Origin: Euleptes europaea
Taxonomy: Eukaryota; Chordata; Lepidosauria; Squamata; Sphaerodactylidae
Reading direction: 5' to 3'
Assembly (NCBI RefSeq): GCF_029931775.1
Contig: NC_079312.1
Coordinates: 14,949,821 to 15,013,820 of the forward strand
DNA: 64,000 bases
Every line of letters starts with the position of its first letter. The stretch's first letter is position 1. The notes beneath the pieces are model-generated. The model was not told the DNA's origin and made no database searches. It saw only the letters and a program-made list of their open reading frames with translations. Position numbers and translations under genes: made by a program. This document shows positions 30,262 to 39,981 of the stretch, in pieces.

Positions 30262-30600
30262 TGTATTGACAAAAGAGTAAGTGAACGTGCAAACACACGT
30301 ATCAAAGGAAACTTAGCTGAGACGTAGTGGACACAACAACACAAATCAACGAACTACTATATACAAAATCAAGTAGAACGGACTCTCATACAGTTCATAT
30401 GTCTCAAATATGGTCAGGAAGACTCAATAACAGTTCATGTATCTCTTTAGGTTCCCGCAAGAACCGGGAGACGAAACTGATGCCGTTCTACTCGATTTTG
30501 TATATAGTAGTTCGTTGATTTGTGTTGTTGTGTCCACTACGTCTCAGCTAAGTTTCCTTTGATACGTGTTTGCACGTTCACTTACTCTTTTGTCAATACA
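30262..30600. repeat. Large inverted repeat, 120-bp arms
   Basis: Arms 30262-30381 and 30483-30600 are almost exact reverse complements (TGTATTGACAAAAGAGTAAG; CTTACTCTTTTGTCAATACA), with a 101-base loop. The loop contains GGTTCCCGCAAGAACCGGGA and ACGAAAC. An (AC)n(AT)n run abuts at 30601-30647. The architecture is like the Penelope-type pairs; the family is not recognised. Confidence 0.8.
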
Positions 30601-30647
30601 ATACACACACACACACACACACACATATATACATATATATATATAAT
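30601..30647. repeat. (AC)n(AT)n microsatellite
   Basis: Dinucleotide run beside the inverted repeat. Confidence 0.9.
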
Positions 30648-30703
30648 GTAATGCTGAATGAGCACTTACAATTACATTGACAGTCCTTCTGATAGACACT
30701 TTT

Positions 30704-30787
30704 ACAGTACAATCCTAAACAGAGTAATGTTCTTCTAAATCCACAGTGGGCTTAGAAGTAAACAACTCTGTTTAGGACTGCACTGTT
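30704..30787. mobile_element. MITE with AATCCTAAAC / GTTTAGGACTGC ends
   Basis: CAGTACAATCCTAAACAGAG and AACTCTGTTTAGGACTGCAC are inverted. About 84 bp. Confidence 0.6.
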
Positions 30788-30867
30788 AAAAGTTACTGTG
30801 TATTTTTTACCTTGGTTGGTCCTTTTTAAAAAAACAACCTATTTTGATTTTTGATCATGTTTAGAAC

Positions 30868-31082
30868 AAAGCTTCTTAAACTGTGCGTCGCGACCCCATA
30901 CAGGGATGTGTAACTGAATATGGGGGCTGCGGAAAAGTTGGCAACAGTAAAAGGTTTCTTTATGATTTATTATCAGTAAATGTTTGATTTGTATACCTAT
31001 GTTTTATACCTATATACCCTAACGCGTAAAAATTTCTCGCGCGAAAAGTGGTCGCAAGTGGGAAAAGTTTAAGAAGCCCTGC
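30868..31082. mobile_element. Short hAT, GCTTCTTAAACT family
   Basis: GCTTCTTAAACTGTGCGTCG and AAAGTTTAAGAAGCCCTG are inverted ends. Flanks TTTAGAAC (30860-30867) and TTTAGAAA (31083-31090) match at 7 of 8. Confidence 0.75.
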
Positions 31083-31342
31083 TTTAGAAAGCCCGTACCA
31101 AATAATTACTGAATCTCTTTTTTGAAAACTTTTTTTTATTGAACTCCCTCCCCCCCCCAAGTTTTACAACAGCCTTAAACTCACCTTTAAACAAAACACA
31201 CAGAAACGACAAAGAAGAAAATAAATAAAAAGAAGCACCGATGCCTTATATGCTAAAAATGGGAGATGAAGAGAGGCCTACAGGCAAGAGGCAACTAATG
31301 GATTGTTTCCCTTTCTGACTTGCCTCAAAAACCTAAAATCGT

Positions 31343-31560
31343 ACCTCTGGATACTGGCCATTGGAGATTTGATTGGTGGTGCGGGTTTTTCAAAATGTTG
31401 CTTTGACACTGCGACACCCGGATCTTCAGGGTATTACTAAAGGTGTGGGAGCCGGTTTGTGGCTGGCTCCGCCTTCTGCAGCAGCCATTTTGTGGCTGCA
31501 CCAACCATGATGTGTCAGAATTAGAAAGGTGCCCACAGGCTCAAAAAAGGGCAGAGGCCC
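31343..31560 (+). mobile_element. hAT fragment related to 52211-52537
   Basis: GCCATTGGAGATTTGATTGG, GCAGCAGCCATTTTGTGGC and GGTGCCCACAGGCTC match the interior of the complete copy at 52.2 kb. The ends are lost. Confidence 0.6.
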
Positions 31561-31567
31561 CCCCGGG

Positions 31568-31770
31568 TTAGAATAATAAAGAGTCCTGCTGGATCAGACC
31601 AAACGGTCATTTAGTCCCGCATCCTTCTCCCAACAGCAGCTCGCTGGATGATTCTAGGAAATTCACAGGCAGGGCAGGAAGGCAACCATCCTCCTCCACC
31701 GTTCAGCAATGGGATTTCAAAGGCATGCCACCCCAGTATATGGACACTCCCTTCAGCTCTCACAGCTAAG
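31568..31770 (-). repeat. CR1/L2-clade LINE 3' UTR piece
   Basis: GTCCTGCTGGATCAGACCAAA on plus is the reverse of the common 3' UTR. Strongly diverged further in. Confidence 0.55.
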
Positions 31771-31772
31771 GT

Positions 31773-31830
31773 TGCCAACAAACTGAAGAAGAAAAAAGTC
31801 CTGCCAACAAACTGAAGAAGAAAAAAGTCC
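31773..31830. repeat. 29-bp tandem duplication
   Basis: TGCCAACAAACTGAAGAAG.. is present twice without spacing (31773-31801, 31802-31830) and the two copies are identical by eye. Confidence 0.9.
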
Positions 31831-32016
31831 TGTCCCCTTTAACGGCGGCTTAATGGGATGCTATTTATTAGGGGGCATTCCAGACCATGAAAAGCTTCAA
31901 CTACCTATTTGCACATATTTAGACTGTCAGATCCAGGTTGGGAAACTCTTGGAGATTTGGGTGTGGAGCCTGGGGAGGGCAGAGTTTGTGAACTCAGCAG
32001 GGTATAACACCATAAT

Positions 32017-32219
32017 TAGGGTGGCCAACCTCCAGGTACTACCTGGAGATCTCCTGCTATTACAACTGATCTCCAGCTGATAGAGATCAGTTCGCCTGGA
32101 GAAAATGGCCACTTTGACCATTGAACTCTATGGCATTGAAGCCCCTCCCCAACCCCACCCTCCTCAGGCTCCGCCCCCAAAATCTCCCGCTGATAGCGAA
32201 GAGGGACCTGGCAACCCTA
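32017..32219 (+). mobile_element. Short hAT, TAGGGTTGCCA family
   Basis: TAGGGTGGCC to GGCAACCCTA; flanks ACCATAAT and ACCACAGT match at 6 of 8. Confidence 0.82.
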
Positions 32220-32298
32220 ACCACAGTGTCCATCCTCCCCAGCAGCCATTTTCTGCTGGGGAACTGATCTCTGTAGTCTGGAGATCATTGGTAATTCT

Positions 32299-32493
32299 TA
32301 GGGTTGCCAACTGCCAGGTACTAGCTGGAGATCTCCTGCTAATTCAACTGATCTCCAGCCGATAGAGATCAGATCACCGGGAGAAAAATGGTTGCTCTGG
32401 CAATTGAACTCCCTCCCCTCCCCAAACCCCACCCTCTTCAGGCTCCGCCCCCAAAATGTCCCGCCGGTTGAGAAGAGGGACCTGGCAACCCTA
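32299..32493 (+). mobile_element. Short hAT, TAGGGTTGCCA family, best duplication
   Basis: TAGGGTTGCC to GGCAACCCTA with a perfect 8-bp duplication GTAATTCT (32291-32298, 32494-32501). This copy fixes both the element boundary and the hAT assignment. Confidence 0.92.
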
Positions 32494-32501
32494 GTAATTC
32501 T

Positions 32502-33304
32502 GGAAGATCCCCAGGTCCCACATGGAGGCTGGCGACCCTACAACACATTTAGCCTCTGTTAAAGGGGCAGGACATTTTCCTCCTCCAGGTTCTTGGCAAC
32601 CCTACTCGCAGACAACAGCCATTGATAGCAACCCACCAACAATGACATCCCCTTTTAAAAGCATCTAAGCTACCAGACGTCACCTCATCTTGTAGCAGAA
32701 AGTTCTGGGAGTTGAGAATGAGTCGTGTGAGGAAGCATTTTATTCTTTCCCTCTATCCCAAATCTAGTGCCTGTCTCCCCGAGTTGTAATAACCCAGAGG
32801 AAAAATATGCTCTATTAACTTGCTTTTCAACATTTTGATAAAACCGCTTCTCATCCCCTCCCACCCACCCCACCTCTTTCCTAGCTAGAGAGTCCCCAAA
32901 ACTTGTAAGGAATAATGCGACTGAACAATCTTCAAGCTGTTAATAAAGGTTTCTGCACCTTTGAAGATTCAGTGTTTCCTTTTGTTGTTTTGTTTTTGTA
33001 CGCTACCTTTCTAGGAAATTTTTAAAGTTAATTTTTTTTAAAAAAAAAGTTAAATGCTTTTCTGTTTCTAGCAAATCCCATTGCCTCTGGGCAGGTCAAA
33101 AGTGGTCAGTATCAGTGCCAAGGGGCCATGGCAGATAACATGCAAGGCATGCAGGGTTCTGAGGTTTGGTCCCCAGCATCTCGTGCTGAAGAGTCTTTAA
33201 GTGCTGGGAAAGACCTCCTGCCCAGTGCTTGGATTAAGTGGTTTCACTCAGGATAAGGCAGCTCCCTGCTCTATACCACAGCCTCTTCTCTCATCGGGGA
33301 ATTC
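32502..33304. other. 3' region of gene 1; no further gene
   Basis: A minus-strand AATAAA lies at 32739-32744, about 560 bases past the gene 1 stop, a possible poly(A) signal. 33105-33285 is a worn tRNA-Ala-type SINE on plus (GCAAGGCATGCAGGGTTC, GGTCCCCAGCATCTC). Confidence 0.45.
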
Positions 33305-34224
33305 TCACTGATTCACTACCGTGTGGATCTTCTCGTGTCTACGGAGATCGCTCCGGTTTAGGAACCTTTGCTCACACGCTGTGCATTTATATGGTCTCTC
33401 GCCGGTATGAATTCTCCGGTGTATCAGTAGGTAGCCTTTCTGGATGAAGCTCTTCCCGCAATCCGTGCACGTGTTTGGTTTCTCTCCCGTGTGGATCCGC
33501 TCGTGCGTCAAGAGGGAAGAGCGGCGGGTGAAGCATTTCCCACACTGGGCGCACCGATAAGGGGTCTCTCCTGTGTGGGTCCTCCTGTGTATCACCAGCT
33601 GCAGCCTCCGACTGAAGCTCTGCCCGCAGTCAGTGCAACTGTACGGCTTTTCGCCCGTGTGGATCCTCTCGTGGTTGATGAGGTTACACCGGATGCTGAA
33701 GCAGCGCCCGCACTCAGCACATTCATACGGTTTCTCTCCCGTGTGCATCCGTTTGTGCCGGACGAGTGTTGACTTCCGATTGAAACTCTTGCCGCAGTCT
33801 AAGCAGGCGTAAGGTTTCTCCCCCGTGTGGGTTCTCTCGTGGACAACGAGGTTCGCTTTGCAGTTGGAAGTCTTCCCGCAGTAGAGGCACTGGTAGGGTT
33901 TGACAGTCATTTGTGCAGTCTGACTCTGCAGCAGGTCGAAGCTCTCGTCATCAGTCTGTTCCTTCTTGATCTTGCACTTGAGGATTCCGTCCTGGAAGGT
34001 ACCTTCTTGTAAGCCCAGGTCATCTTCCTCACACAGAAATCCAGAAGTCTTCTCTGGGTGGTTTTCCCAATGACTTCCAGGACCCGGGGGGCTTCCAGGC
34101 ATCTCAATCTCCTGGAAGAATTCACTTTTGGCCCCTTCCAGGGATATTTCACACACCGTCACTTGCTCAGGCCTCCCCAGCTGAAACGTCTCCACATCGT
34201 TCTCCTGCGATTCTTCAGCTTCTT
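33305..34224 (-). CDS. Gene 1 zinc-finger exon, seven C2H2 fingers
   Basis: The acceptor (TTTTTTTAATTTGCCCAG) gives a phase-1 entry that matches exon 2. The frame runs to the stop at 33305 without a break. About 115 residues of acidic spacer lead to seven tandem C2H2 fingers of the CxxC-12-HxxxH kind: CLYCGK, CLDCGK, CAECGR, CTDCGQ, CAQCGK, CTDCGK and CTACEQ, each closed by HERTH-like His pairs and joined by TGEKPY-type linkers. Every zinc ligand is present. The protein should be a nuclear sequence-specific DNA-binding factor. The last six linkers are near-consensus. No KRAB exon was found for this gene. The exon ends a few residues after the last finger (VVNQ). Confidence 0.93.
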
Positions 34225-34323
34225 CTGGGCAAATTAAAAAAAGGAAACCATTTTAACATTAATTTTAGGCCCTGTCAGAGAGAGAAGATGCCCACAGCCA
34301 GAAAATAAAGTAACCAGAAGGAA

Positions 34324-34450
34324 AGCAGATCACAATGGGTAGCCGTATTAGTCTGTCACTAGCAGTAGAAAAGAGGAGGAGTCCTTAAAGACTAACATTT
34401 CTGGCAGGATATGAGCTTTCATGAGCCACAGCTCACTTCTTCAGATACTG
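34324..34450 (-). repeat. Penelope-type unit with hammerhead-like motif
   Basis: GGGTAGCCGTATTAGTCTGTC, TCCTTAAAGACTAACATTTC and the motif at 34407-34449 on minus (GTAT, CTGAAGA, GTGAGC stem, GAAAGCTC, ATAT). A single unit, not a pair; in an intron of gene 1. Confidence 0.8.
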
Positions 34451-34756
34451 CTAGAATGGGAGACCATCTATCCTTAAGTAGAGAAGAGGGAATTAGACAC
34501 ACAATGGCAATGTAAATGTAAAAAGCAAGGAAATGACATTAGCAGGCATGATTGGATTAGGTGTGATATTCAGAGGGATAGTAGGAGTGGAGAAATCAGA
34601 ATTGGTAATGAGACAGGAATCCTAGATCTCTATTAAGTACTGGAGAATGCATAGTCTTGAGCGTCATTATTAGTTGTAATTCAGCAGTCTCTCTGAACCA
34701 ATACAAAATGTTATTAATTATGGAAATTAAATATGTTTTCAATCATGTTGGATGAC

Positions 34757-35006
34757 AGGACCCAAGCTAATGGATATAAACTACATCAAAGGAGGTTTGG
34801 TCTAAATTTGAGGAAGAACCTCTTGGCGGTGAGGTGTGTTTGATGATGGAACAGCCTCCATCGTGTGGTGGTGGATTCTTTATTGTTGGAGGTTTTCCAG
34901 TATTGATTGGATGCCTACTTGTCCGGGATATTATAGCTGTAGTTCCTGCATTGCCAGAGGGTTGGACTAGATGACCCTAGTGGTCCCTTCCAACTCTGAG
35001 ATTAAA
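34757..35006 (+). repeat. CR1 LINE 3' end
   Basis: Coding remnant plus AGGGTTGGACTAGATGACCC and TCCCTTCCAACTCTGAGATT. 5'-truncated. Confidence 0.82.
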
Positions 35007-35087
35007 CAAATGAATAAAGAAAGAAAAAGAAAAAAACAAAGACATAGAAAAAGAGAGAGGAAGAGAGAAAGAGAGAAAGAAAGAAAC
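35007..35087. repeat. Purine-rich GA/GAAA low-complexity run
   Basis: Almost only A and G on plus (GAAAGAGAGAAAGAAAGAAAC), grown from the CR1 tail. Confidence 0.85.
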
Positions 35088-35114
35088 TTTGCTATACTGT
35101 TGCATTAAGGATGT

Positions 35115-35340
35115 CCAAGAGGGCATACCAAACATGCCTTGCTGGATCAAACCAAAGGTCCATCTTGTCCAGCATCCTGTGTTCAACAGAGGACAACCCA
35201 CTCAGGGCACAAAGGCAACACCCCTTCCCTGCTGTTTGCCCTCCAAAACACAGCAGGTAGCATTTGGAGGTATACTACATCTCACCACGGAAGATCTATT
35301 CAATTGTCATGGCTAATAATAGTTGATCCCACCTTAGTTT
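35115..35340 (-). repeat. L2-like LINE 3' UTR
   Basis: GCCTTGCTGGATCAAACCAAAG and GTCCAGCATCCTGTGTTCAAC on plus are the reverse of the UTR. Confidence 0.65.
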
Positions 35341-35457
35341 CTCTAACATTTTCAAATGTGTTGCAGGGTACAGAAAAAAAACATTAAGTACTTGGAAACA
35401 AAAGGGAACGAAGGATCAGGGATTATTCTAACATTCAGAGCACTGGGCTCTTTAAAT

Positions 35458-35640
35458 GTACATATATGATGCTACCTTATACCAGTCAGATCACATGCTT
35501 GGCATAGTCTGTCTCCCAAGGTATCCCAAGACTTTACCCATCACCTGCAATATGAGATCCTTTAAGTGGAGATGCCAGAGATTGAACTCGGGATCTTCTG
35601 CATATAAAACTAGTCTTCCATTGAGCCCTCCATGAGCCCC
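35458..35640 (-). repeat. tRNA-Ala-derived SINE
   Basis: GCTACCTTATACCAGTCAGAT to CAGAGATTGAACTCGGGATC and CTTCCATTGAGCCC, the full reverse copy, diverged. Confidence 0.75.
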
Positions 35641-35699
35641 GGGTAGCCACTAGGAGTTGGCACTGGCCATGGTGTACATGCTTCAGTGCCACAGAATTA

Positions 35700-35850
35700 T
35701 TATGTTATTTGTACCCCTCCCATCCTCCAAGGAGCCTGACATGTCCCTCCTCCATTTTACCCTCACAACAACCCTGTGAGGTATGTTGTTGAGTGGAAAA
35801 AGAGAGTTGACTAAGGACAGCCAGTAGACTTCATAGCAAAGTGAAGTTTC
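35700..35850 (-). repeat. Old MIR-like SINE
   Basis: CCTCACAACAACCCTGTGAGG and GACTAAGGACAGCCAGTAG. Confidence 0.6.
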
Positions 35851-36242
35851 TACTTCTTTTTAAAAAATGTTTCTAATGTCTGTAGATAGGCTTAAAAAAA
35901 AAACAAGCAATCATTGCTTTGGTATACTCTGATGCACAAAAGAGGATGATATATTAAATGACTGAGAAAAAAACAACAACTGCATTCAAGCCAGGCTCTG
36001 AGTTTCTAACAACCGGTCACTGGCTGCAGCTTTTACTTATTCAACCTAGAAAAGTATCATTGGTCGATAATTTTTTAGCTGGATACTGAGATCTTACAAA
36101 TCCACAGGTGGCAGATGCCTCCTTCAAAGAGGCGTTCCTCTTGACAGACACTTGGGAGGGAATGCCTCTTCTAACCTACTGCCTCTCCCCACAGCAAACA
36201 CACACAAACAGAAACAAACACCCTCATGGGCACAAAACAAAG

Positions 36243-36466
36243 AAGGAAAGCTCTCCTTCCCTGGACATTTTTAAGTAGAGGCTAGATGGCCATCTGTCAG
36301 CAATGCTGATTCTATGAACTTAGGCAGTTCATGAGAGGGGGGGCATCTTGGCCATCTTCTGGGCACTGGGTGTGTGTGGGGGAGGTAGTTGTGAATTTCC
36401 TGCATTGTGCATGGGTTGGACTAGATGACCCTGGTGGTCCCTTCCAAGTCTATGATTCTATGACTC
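36243..36466 (+). repeat. CR1 LINE 3' end
   Basis: GATGGCCATCTGTCAGCAATG to GTCTATGATTCTATG, the diagnostic CR1 terminus. Confidence 0.9.
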
Positions 36467-36665
36467 AGCCTTCCATCCTTCCAAGGTCGGTAAAATGAGT
36501 ACCCAGTTTGCTGGGGGTACAGGGAAGATGAGTGGGGGAGGCACTGGTAAACCACCCCGTAAACAAAGTCTGCCTAGTAAACGTTGGGACATGACATCAC
36601 CCCATGGGTCAGGAATGACCTGGTGCTTGCACAGGGGACCTTTAGTGCCCTGATTGGGGGAGAGG
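36467..36665 (+). repeat. SINE body, MIR/Sauria-like
   Basis: CTTCCATCCTTCCAAGGTCGG, TAAAATGAGTACCCAG and GACATGACATCACCCCATGGG. The tRNA head is absent. Confidence 0.55.
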
Positions 36666-36689
36666 GGTCATCTGACCTAGGGTTAGAAA

Positions 36690-37125
36690 TCCATAATTGC
36701 AATTAGGCCTTATGGTGGTCACTTCACCTTAACTTCACCTTCGACTTTTGACTTCGACTTCACCTTTTGCTTTACTTCTGCTTGGAACACCATTATTCTG
36801 CAACTCATGTAACGCAAGGCTTGTGCCCGGCCTGTACGGCTGAGACCAGAACCAGCTTAGAGCAGTGAGTAAGAACGCCTGCTAAATATCAGCTATTCTG
36901 ATTAAGTTAGAATCTGTTATTTTCTTGCCAGTGTACCTTAACTGTAACCTGTGTTTTAACCATTTGTTTTGAATGTTCTTAATAAAGCTTTTTAAAGGCT
37001 GTGGTTTCTTTTGAGTTTTCTGACCTACGCTTGGTCCCGGTACTACAAGCTCTGGGGTCCCTGGAGATGGCTCAGGCTTGACACCCTCTCCTTTTATCAT
37101 GTGTGAATTTATGCAGATCTCAACA
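36690..37125 (+). mobile_element. Possible solo LTR fossil, family uncertain
   Basis: It carries a plus-strand AATAAA (36980-36985) with a downstream TG-rich part, which is LTR-like layout. No coding region lies next to it and I found no duplication at its edges. Old and partial, if it is one at all. Confidence 0.22.
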
Positions 37126-37204
37126 GATTCAGACTCACAACACGATCATTCCAGCAGCGTGACAGCCCCGCCCCACCCCACAATTCAATCATGTCGATAT
37201 TTAC

Positions 37205-37331
37205 CGAAATAGACGACCTCTCCATCCTCCTCTGGCTTTGCCTCAACGGACAGCTGCATCTTCACAGCGTCCGGCGGCTCCTGCTCTGAATTGGGGGTGG
37301 TGATGAAGGAGCCCTCCAACAGCTCTGACTC
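37205..37331 (-). CDS. Gene 1 spacer exon
   Basis: 127 nt between acceptor CCTCTTTTCAG and donor TTTCG then GTAAAT. Phase 0 in and phase 1 out fit the SCAN exon before and the finger exon after. The product is acidic and Pro/Glu-rich (ESELLEGSFITT, EQEPPDAVKMQL, KPEEDGEVVYFG). It has the length and phases of a KRAB-A exon but not its sequence. No known domain recognised. Confidence 0.82.
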
Positions 37332-37494
37332 CTGAAAAGAAGAGGATGGGATTATTCTGCAGTCTTGGAGAATTGCCTATGAATTACTGGAAAATTATTG
37401 ATGTAATTCCTCTTGTTTTTGTCCCCTCAGAGAATTCCCTTACGTTGGAGGAGGGGTTGTTTCTTCTGCTTTCCACACAGAACGGTCCACTCTC

Positions 37495-37600
37495 CGACAT
37501 CTCCAGTTGAAGGATCTGAAGAAACAGTATTGGAAAAGACCCTCTTTCGCCTAAGGGGCTGGAGGGCAGCTGCCAGTCAGAGTAGACAATACCAGGAGGA
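37495..37600 (+). repeat. tRNA-Ala SINE body fragment
   Basis: GAGGGCAGCTGCCAGTCAGAG and TAGACAATACC, without the tRNA head. Confidence 0.6.
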
Positions 37601-37722
37601 TTCAACTTCCCTCACAGGCACATATCCCTTTTTCTAAAACAGTGGACACCTCCTCATTCCCATATTTATACAGATCTGGGATCTAACAAACTAATTTGCT
37701 GCTGTCTGGTCATGTGCAAGTA

Positions 37723-37884
37723 GGGCACTTTCACACAGCCCAAATAATGCACTTTCAATCCACTTTCAATGCACTTTGAAGGTGGATTTTACTATGTGAA
37801 CTGGCAAAATCCACTTGCGCACGATTGTTAAGGTGCACTGAAAGTGGATTGAAAGTGCATTATTTGGGCTGTGTGAAAGTGTCC
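37723..37884. mobile_element. Palindromic MITE, GGGCACTTTCACAC type
   Basis: The ends GGGCACTTTCACACAGCCC and GGGCTGTGTGAAAGTGTCC are inverted, and the pairing continues inward (AATAATGCACTTTCAATCC). Whole; superfamily not assigned. Confidence 0.8.
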
Positions 37885-37927
37885 ATAGAGAAAAAGGAGC
37901 CCATCAGAGGATGTTCCTGGGTGAACT

Positions 37928-38152
37928 GCAGCTTAGGGGAGGGGTTGTAGCTCAGAGGCAAAGTGTCTGCTTGGCATGCAGAAGGCCCCGGGTTCAGTCC
38001 CCAGCATCCCCATTTGAAAGGATCAGATAATAGGTGCTGTCTAAGACCTCTACCTGAGACCCTGGAGAGCAGCTGCCAGTCTGAGTTGACATTACCAACC
38101 CTGATGAACCAAGGATCTGAATCAGTATAAGGTAGGTGCCTTTTTTCTGTAC
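37928..38152 (+). repeat. tRNA-Ala-derived SINE, complete
   Basis: GGAGGGGTTGTAGCTCAGAGG, the GGC anticodon loop, GGGTTCAGTCCCCAGCATCC, then CTGAGACCCTGGAGAGCAGC and CAGTATAAGGTAGGTGCC. Confidence 0.88.
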
Positions 38153-38209
38153 GAAGCCCCGATTCACACACATGCAGGAGAATAAGATGGCAGAATGGAC
38201 CACACTATC

Positions 38210-38690
38210 ACAGTAGCAATAATCTCATCCCCAGTACAAGGAGACACCTGTTAGCTATGTCATCCTTTGCTTGCAGTTTTAGTTTTTAGCTGATGTAATC
38301 GAGGAAAGTTTTTGGGAAAGTTTGGGAAAGTTTTAAAAGGTTATTTTGATGAGATAGTTTCTGGTCTTCTATCTAGCTATTTCAGATATGTATTGATCAT
38401 TCTGTATAAGTTCAATAATATTAGTACTATATGTTATACTGTCTTGTTTATTAAAAAGAACCTTTCCTTTTGTTAATAAAAGTTAGAAAGATTCACACAG
38501 GTGTCAATTCATTTGCTGGTTACCTAAACAGAGAAACGAAGGACCTATGTCCTGAGAAAAATATTGTACTATCAAAAAGGTTAGAACAGGCGTTAAGCCT
38601 TTTCTAATTTGATAAAACGGGGAGGATTGTGATGCTGTGAATAGCGGCCAAGAGCAAAGCCTTGAGCTATGCTCAGTTCATAGTTCTCTG
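38210..38690 (+). mobile_element. Possible LTR-element fossil, family uncertain
   Basis: It has an AATAAA with an AT-rich body before it, and a purine tract (ACGGGGAGGA) followed by TGTGATGC, the layout of a polypurine tract and LTR start. Internal genes are absent. Broken remnant; low certainty. Confidence 0.25.
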
Positions 38691-39080
38691 AAGTTATGGG
38701 CCGAAATCCAGTCTGTTACAACACCTCTCAATTATTTAGAACATTTACATGTTTCAGATACCAGCCTAAAGTGCCTCACAAAATAAAACAAGAGCCAATC
38801 ATTAAAAAAAACATAAAATGTTAACATTAACAGTGTGTTCAAACTCCAGCCATCAAAAAACAAGAGCATAAAGCAGCACAAAAACCATTTCCCCGTTCAG
38901 GCAGAGGATCACCAATTTGGAAAGCTCCCCTATTTAAAAAAAACTCCCTGGAAACAGAAAACCCACTGAGCAGGAAAAGGTAAGGGGAAAGGCTCTCATT
39001 TTTGCTATGTTAATTCTGTATTTGCAAGGAGAGGTTGTTGGATTATTTTGTTGTTGTTTTAATGCTAAGGAAGATTCAAA

Positions 39081-39176
39081 GTGGGAATCTCCCACCAGCA
39101 GCATATTCTGGTGCTGCATTCTCCTGTGGTGGGAATCTCCCACCAGCAGCATATTCTACTGCTGCATTCTCCTGTG
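39081..39176. repeat. 48-bp tandem duplication
   Basis: Two copies (39081-39128, 39129-39176) of a unit starting with the near-palindrome GTGGGAATCTCCCAC. They differ at two bases. They lie within 70 bases of the SCAN exon donor. Confidence 0.92.
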
Positions 39177-39241
39177 TGTGTGAACCAGAAACTCTGTTTC
39201 CCCCGCTTCCCCCCAGCCTTCCAGGGCATCAATCTCCTCAC

Positions 39242-39981
39242 CTTCCTCTCCCACCGCTCAGGCTCCCGCAGCCTCAGAAGGAACTCCTCCGCCAGGGCCA
39301 CCGCCTGGGCACACGTCTCAGGTCCGTTTTCCCTCACCCAGCACTGCATCTCCCATGGCAGGATGGTCAGGAACTGTTCCAGGATCAGCACTTCCAGGAT
39401 TTGGTCCTTGGTACGCCTTTCCGGCCTCAGCCATTGATGGCCAAGTTCCCAGAGCTGCTTGCAAACTTTCCGGGGGCCCTCGGCCTCCTCGTAGCAGAAG
39501 TGACGGAAGCGCTGGCGCCGCATCTCTGAGGTGAGGGCGACCTCGCACACAATCTCTTCCTTCACCTTCACGGGAGGGTCCAGGCCTCCGTTGGGCTTAT
39601 GAGCCCCCTTGAGGCCGGGCACAGTCTGTGTCACCCACTCTCCTCTGGGCCACTGGCTGCCGCCAGCTATTTCTTTGAGGGAGGCCTGAAACTCCTTTGT
39701 CTCCTCTTCTGTCATGGGCTCGGGTAACTTGAGGTGCCTCCATCCTGAGTAAGGGGACTCCACCGTCTTCAGGAACTCCTGCCACTGGGTCTCCCACCGC
39801 TGCTGCAGCCCCTCCTCAGGCTCCTGCTTGATTTGTGGTGGCGCCGACCCCGCCAGAAACTCACGGATGGTCCCAACTTGGACAACGTGAGGCTCCCTTA
39901 ATCCCACCTCCAACCCTTCATCGGCTTTGGGTCCTGCCAAACCGGGCTTCTCCATTTTTACCTTGGGCTTCAGCTCCGGAT
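39242..39981 (-). CDS. Gene 1 SCAN exon with start codon
   Basis: The acceptor TTCCTTTCCAG and 26 leader bases precede ATG at 39953-39955. The N-terminal third is acidic (QIKQEPEEG). A complete SCAN domain follows in one exon: RRQRFRHFCYEEAEGPRKV, QLWELGHQWL, KDQILEVLILEQFLTILP, EMQCWVRENGPETCAQAVAL and AEEFLLRL. The donor (GAGGAAG then GTGAGG) is phase 0. SCAN is a homo- and heterodimerisation domain of tetrapod zinc-finger proteins. Together with exons 37205-37331 and 33305-34224 it makes an intact three-exon reading frame. Upstream non-coding exons were not identified. Confidence 0.93.

Noticed and set aside
37413-37637. Plus-strand exon after CCCCTCAG
   Set aside because: The stretch contains a tRNA-Ala SINE body and the neighbouring genes are on minus; no conserved domain.
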